DNA from: Peptococcaceae bacterium
GTDB taxonomy: Bacteria; Bacillota; Dehalobacteriia; UBA4068; UBA4997
Reading direction: 5' to 3'
Assembly (NCBI GenBank): GCA_019421315.1
Contig: JAHZFN010000154.1
Coordinates: 4,187 to 10,935, forward strand
Length of the DNA stretch: 6,749 nucleotides
Below the pieces are notes generated by a model that had not been told where the DNA came from, ran no database searches, and worked only from the letters and a program-made list of their open reading frames with translations. Position 1 is the first letter of the stretch; each line of letters starts with the position of its first letter. Position numbers and translations under genes: made by a program. Of the stretch, positions 4,801-6,749 are shown in pieces.

Positions 4801-6749
4801 TCGCCGCAGGTCCAGATAAATTCACCTGTGCCGTTGCCGCCCAATGCTTCCAGTTCGAATTCGTCATCATAGCATACGGTGCCCGGCAAGCCGATAACGC
4901 TGATTTGATCTTGGTCGGCAGAAGCGATAACCATATCTGTTGTTTGATAATCTGTTTCGTAGTTTACTGTGTCGTTAAGTTCAACAGCAACCATGTAGCT
5001 GCCTGCATCAACGGGCAGAGAATCCATATCGCCGCCGTTTGCGTCGAGATATTTAACGGTGTAGCCGCGGAATACGCCGCCGTTTTCATCAGCTGCGGAA
5101 ACGGCTACCGATTTTTCCTGGCCATCGTAAATAAAGGATACGTTGCCCAAAGTAAATGTGATTTTTACTTTTTCGATATTGCCGCTGGCGGTTTGCGTTT
5201 TAACATCATCGTCAGCAAATTTGTAGTTGCCGCCTTTGCTGCCGCCGATTGCATTGGCTGTAAATGTTACAACTTTGTTTTCGCCGCTGTTTTCATCATC
5301 GAATACGGCGTCACCGATAATTGTAACCTGACCTTCATCGCCTGCCAAAAGACCTTCGATATTTGTGATGTTCACATCGGCATGGTCGGAACCGTCGTAT
5401 TTTTTGTCCAAAGCGGAAACCGTAAACGCCGTAATGGTTCTTTGAGCGATATCAACGCTGGTTTGAGCGTTGGCAGACTGAACTGTGTACAAGTCGGCTT
5501 TATCACCGGTCAATGCTATTTCGGTAACGTAAACCAATTTATCTGTGCCGGCGTTGGCATCTGCCATAGCGCCTTTAGCAGTGGCTTTTACATCGTCTTG
5601 GTTAACAAAGTTATCCAAAGCAACGGTTACCTCAACGTCTTTGTTGCCATCATATACTTTGTTTACAGCAGTTACTTCGGTGGTCAAAACCCGCTTGTTC
5701 GCCGTAAAGGTTTTGGCTGCGGTTTTGTCAGTGTAGCCTGTTTTTTGGCTGGTTGCGGTAATTGTTACCTTGCCTGTGCCTGTTACAACCACGTTGCCGT
5801 CTTGATCAACAGTTGCGTTGCCGCTTACGGTGTAGGTAACATCGCCGCCGGCGTTATCTGCCGTAACGGTAAAGTTATCGCCGTAGTATACTGCTTCGGG
5901 AACACCCTCAATGGCGAATACGTCCTGAGTTGCGTTTTTGATAACAAGTTCGGCATTAAAGGGAACAACTTCGTAGTTTGCAGTATCGTCGGGAACAACG
6001 GAAATTTGATATGTTCCGACATTAACGGGGTCGGCTTCATTGCCGTCCTGCAAATACTTAATTGTGTAATCTTTGAACAAACCGCCGTTTACCATAGCGG
6101 TAAGGTCAACCTTTTGTTTGCTGCCGTCATAAGTGCGGGTTGTGCTTTCCGCGCAGATAACGGAAATTTTGGCTTTGTAAATTTCGGCAGTTGCCGTGCC
6201 TTTGATTTTTCCACCTGCCAATTTATAGTTAGCGGCTGCGCTGCCTGACAAGTCTGCAATTGTGTAGTTGACAGTTTTGTCTGCGCCTGCGTCAGCGTCT
6301 GCAAAGCTGCCTTCAACAACGGCTTGAACGCCTGCAACAGAGGTTGTTACAGTTACGTCGGCTTTATCTGTGCCGTCGTAATATTTAGGCAGTGCTGTTA
6401 CCGCAAAATCATCAGCTGTCAATTCTCTGGCGGAAATTGTAACTTCTGTTTGAACGGGAACGGAGGACACTGTGTACAAATTGGCTTTGTCGCCTGCCAA
6501 AGTGATGTCGGAAACGTAAACCACTTTGTTTTTGCCCACGTTGGCGTCGGTCATGGCGCCTTTGGCTGTTGCCGTTACATTATCGTTATTGGCAATGTTT
6601 GCTAAATCGATTGTTACGTCAACATCTCTGCTGCCATTATATACTCTGTCCGCTGCCGCAGCAGTAGCTGTCAAAATTCGTTTGTTGGCTGTGAAGGTTG
6701 CCGTTGCGGTTTTATCCTTGAAGCCTGTTTTCTTGCTGGTTGCGGTGAT
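1824..6749 (-). CDS. Giant SLH-anchored, multi-domain Ig-like surface protein (5' end missing)
   Basis: The frame is open to the window edge, giving 1641 C-terminal residues (numbered from the edge); start and signal peptide lie outside. The TTG at 6674 is internal to a repeat and not a real start. Order: two copies of a 329-349-residue super-unit (1-329, 330-678) with paired YDG-type domains (RVYNG, KYYDG, KVYDG, KKYDG), an MBG-like domain (RTYDG or FIYDG followed by GTYQISV/GSYMVAV) and an Ig-like domain; then MBG-like domains with AFGEANP, IYGEANP and EYGQENA motifs; a Big_2-like domain (about 930-1010, VKWSSDNQYVATVDENGLVTV); a Gly7 linker (about 1378-1384); a helical segment (about 1392-1455); three SLH domains (1461-1518, 1519-1580, 1581-1641) with SRAM, TREQ and TRAE motifs. 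SLH domains bind secondary polymers or modified peptidoglycan, so the protein is exported and wall-held, probably an adhesin or surface-layer component. It has very few Cys, unlike its neighbours. Ligand unknown. Confidence 0.93.
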   Translation of the reverse strand: MTATSKKTGFKDKTATATFTANKRILTATAAAADRVYNGSRDVDVTIDLANIANNDNVTATAKGAMTDANVGKNKVVYVSDITLAGDKANLYTVSSVPVQTEVTISARELTADDFAVTALPKYYDGTDKADVTVTTSVAGVQAVVEGSFADADAGADKTVNYTIADLSGSAAANYKLAGGKIKGTATAEIYKAKISVICAESTTRTYDGSKQKVDLTAMVNGGLFKDYTIKYLQDGNEADPVNVGTYQISVVPDDTANYEVVPFNAELVIKNATQDVFAIEGVPEAVYYGDNFTVTADNAGGDVTYTVSGNATVDQDGNVVVTGTGKVTITATSQKTGYTDKTAAKTFTANKRVLTTEVTAVNKVYDGNKDVEVTVALDNFVNQDDVKATAKGAMADANAGTDKLVYVTEIALTGDKADLYTVQSANAQTSVDIAQRTITAFTVSALDKKYDGSDHADVNITNIEGLLAGDEGQVTIIGDAVFDDENSGENKVVTFTANAIGGSKGGNYKFADDDVKTQTASGNIEKVKITFTLGNVSFIYDGQEKSVAVSAADENGGVFRGYTVKYLDANGGDMDSLPVDAGSYMVAVELNDTVNYETDYQTTDMVIASADQDQISVIGLPGTVCYDDEFELEALGGNGTGEFIWTCGDDNIDITVDAENSALATVKVNGSVGQKVTINVTKAADGNYGEKSTKVVFVPAKKNVSFVIGNLEQAYDGEAKEVTVTPDDTNAQYTVKYNGSTEKPIACGTYNVKVEAEGNYYGSANATLVIAKSALSGLTIRQQGTVYGSELPDAQYDQAPAGVDVTVKYSTADGQKPVNAGKYVVTATYTGDNYETYETSAEFEISKKELTVKAKDAERAFGEANPVFELIYDGFVEGENANNLFVEPVASVEANASSPVGEYPITVSGGRADNYTFKYDNTGVMTVTGAIGGKFYITGSGQNVTVGDIFNLYAYYGSTMPDVKWSSDNQYVATVDENGLVTVLASGTVTIKAEITDNNYQSGITAEITLNADKKAIALTAVDNVKVYNSEIQTISLISDDSRFVPVLDGADKNVEVSYTLTTDPTVTEPVTAGVYTVHYTIPESNPAYKGSGTATLYINKANAVIKAKDVAKIYGEANPQFEIIGLLDKDMQNADYVAKVTAMFNLTSDADELNQKAGVGEYPITVALKDGRTLSDDQNYNFTISEEKGVLTINPASLIIKVADVTREYGQENAAPEFTYVGFVNGENEDVLTAKPTYEYKNGITKDSDAGLYVDAVTMSGVEAANYAVTYEYADGSGADLTITPMVVNVVSGSGNKTALTVKFDREISGLTDDNFNVTLDGAQVALTRITERAYDGKSSYTLYGEFTINKEYSVAIDAGGNYQLIGNPVIVKAVGGGGGGGSNVDPVVKPADEVIKLIDAIDDPVTKDSGNQIEKARDAYDKLSDKDKADVTNYPKLVEAEKAYADLMKPDQPGGSKFTDTDDHWAEDAIDYVVKKGLMNGVTDTTFEPETNMSRAMMVTVLWRLENEPKVETKANFADVAAGSYYEDAVAWANANGIVKGYDAKTFGPNDNITREQMAAIFYRYASFKGYDVSKTADLSGYSDADQISAYAVDNMKWANAVGLINGRTATTLVPQGNSTRAEVATMLQRFIENIMPN
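4716..5762 (-). repeat. Super-repeat unit 2 of the surface protein (1047 bp)
   Basis: It has the same domain order as unit 1 but is 20 residues longer and clearly diverged in its second half. A third, poorer match to the unit's first residues (INVTKAADGNYGEKSTKVVF) follows at 4715, after which the architecture changes to single MBG-like modules. Confidence 0.8.
5763..6749 (-). repeat. Super-repeat unit 1 of the surface protein (987 bp)
   Basis: It starts at the window edge with ITATSKKTGFKDKTATATF and runs to the point where ITATSQKTGYTDKTAAKTF begins unit 2. The strongest matches include GAMTDANVGKNKVVYVSDI against GAMADANAGTDKLVYVTEI, and GDKANLYTV against GDKADLYTV. The upstream boundary may lie outside the window. 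Confidence 0.85.

Noticed and set aside
3279..6248. Long plus-strand open frames (464 and 507 residues) opposite the SLH gene
   Set aside because: They lie antisense to a clear multi-domain protein, have no ribosome binding sites or recognisable domains, and arise from its biased codon use and few antisense stops.
6672..6674. TTG at 6674 as the start of the surface protein
   Set aside because: The frame continues upstream for 25 codons to the edge with repeat-homologous sequence ending TFTANKRI, so the gene is simply truncated by the window.

Overview
The window looks like a piece of a Bacillota (Firmicutes) chromosome, most likely an anaerobic member of the Clostridia or Negativicutes. The evidence is AT-rich spacers, strong GGAGG-type ribosome binding sites, a selenocysteine tRNA, and a very long cell-surface protein with three C-terminal S-layer homology (SLH) domains. 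Species cannot be named from the sequence alone. Both ends are probably contig ends. The left end begins with a 55-base sequence that recurs exactly at 258-312, and the right end cuts through an open reading frame inside a repetitive region.

Layout. 1-266: a duplicated fragment of the ndk 3' end, an AT-rich spacer and the ndk terminator. 267-671 (minus): ndk, nucleoside diphosphate kinase, with all expected catalytic residues. 699-795 (minus): selC, tRNA-Sec with anticodon UCA, which no protein-level scan would show. It sits 27 bases before the ndk start with no terminator between, behind a promoter at 811-839, so selC and ndk probably share a transcript. 935-1216 and 1482-1706 (plus): two small, extremely cysteine-rich proteins (22 Cys in 93 residues; 11 Cys in 74 residues). 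Each has a good ribosome binding site, and they are separated by a 265-base spacer holding ACTT-type repeats and a CRP/FNR-like palindrome. 1750-1787: a strong bidirectional terminator between converging genes. 1824-6749 (minus): the C-terminal 1641 residues of a giant modular surface protein made of YDG/MBG/Ig-like domains, a Gly7 linker, a helical segment and three SLH domains. Its start lies beyond the window.

How it fits together. selC shows that the organism makes selenoproteins; ndk supplies nucleoside triphosphates. The SLH protein is exported and held on the wall as an adhesin or surface-layer component. The two Cys-rich proteins are the least explained part of the window. Their composition suggests metal binding or a disulfide-crosslinked layer (spore coat or exosporium type, or another envelope structure), but nothing in the window fixes the role. 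Long plus-strand open frames opposite the SLH gene are treated as shadows.
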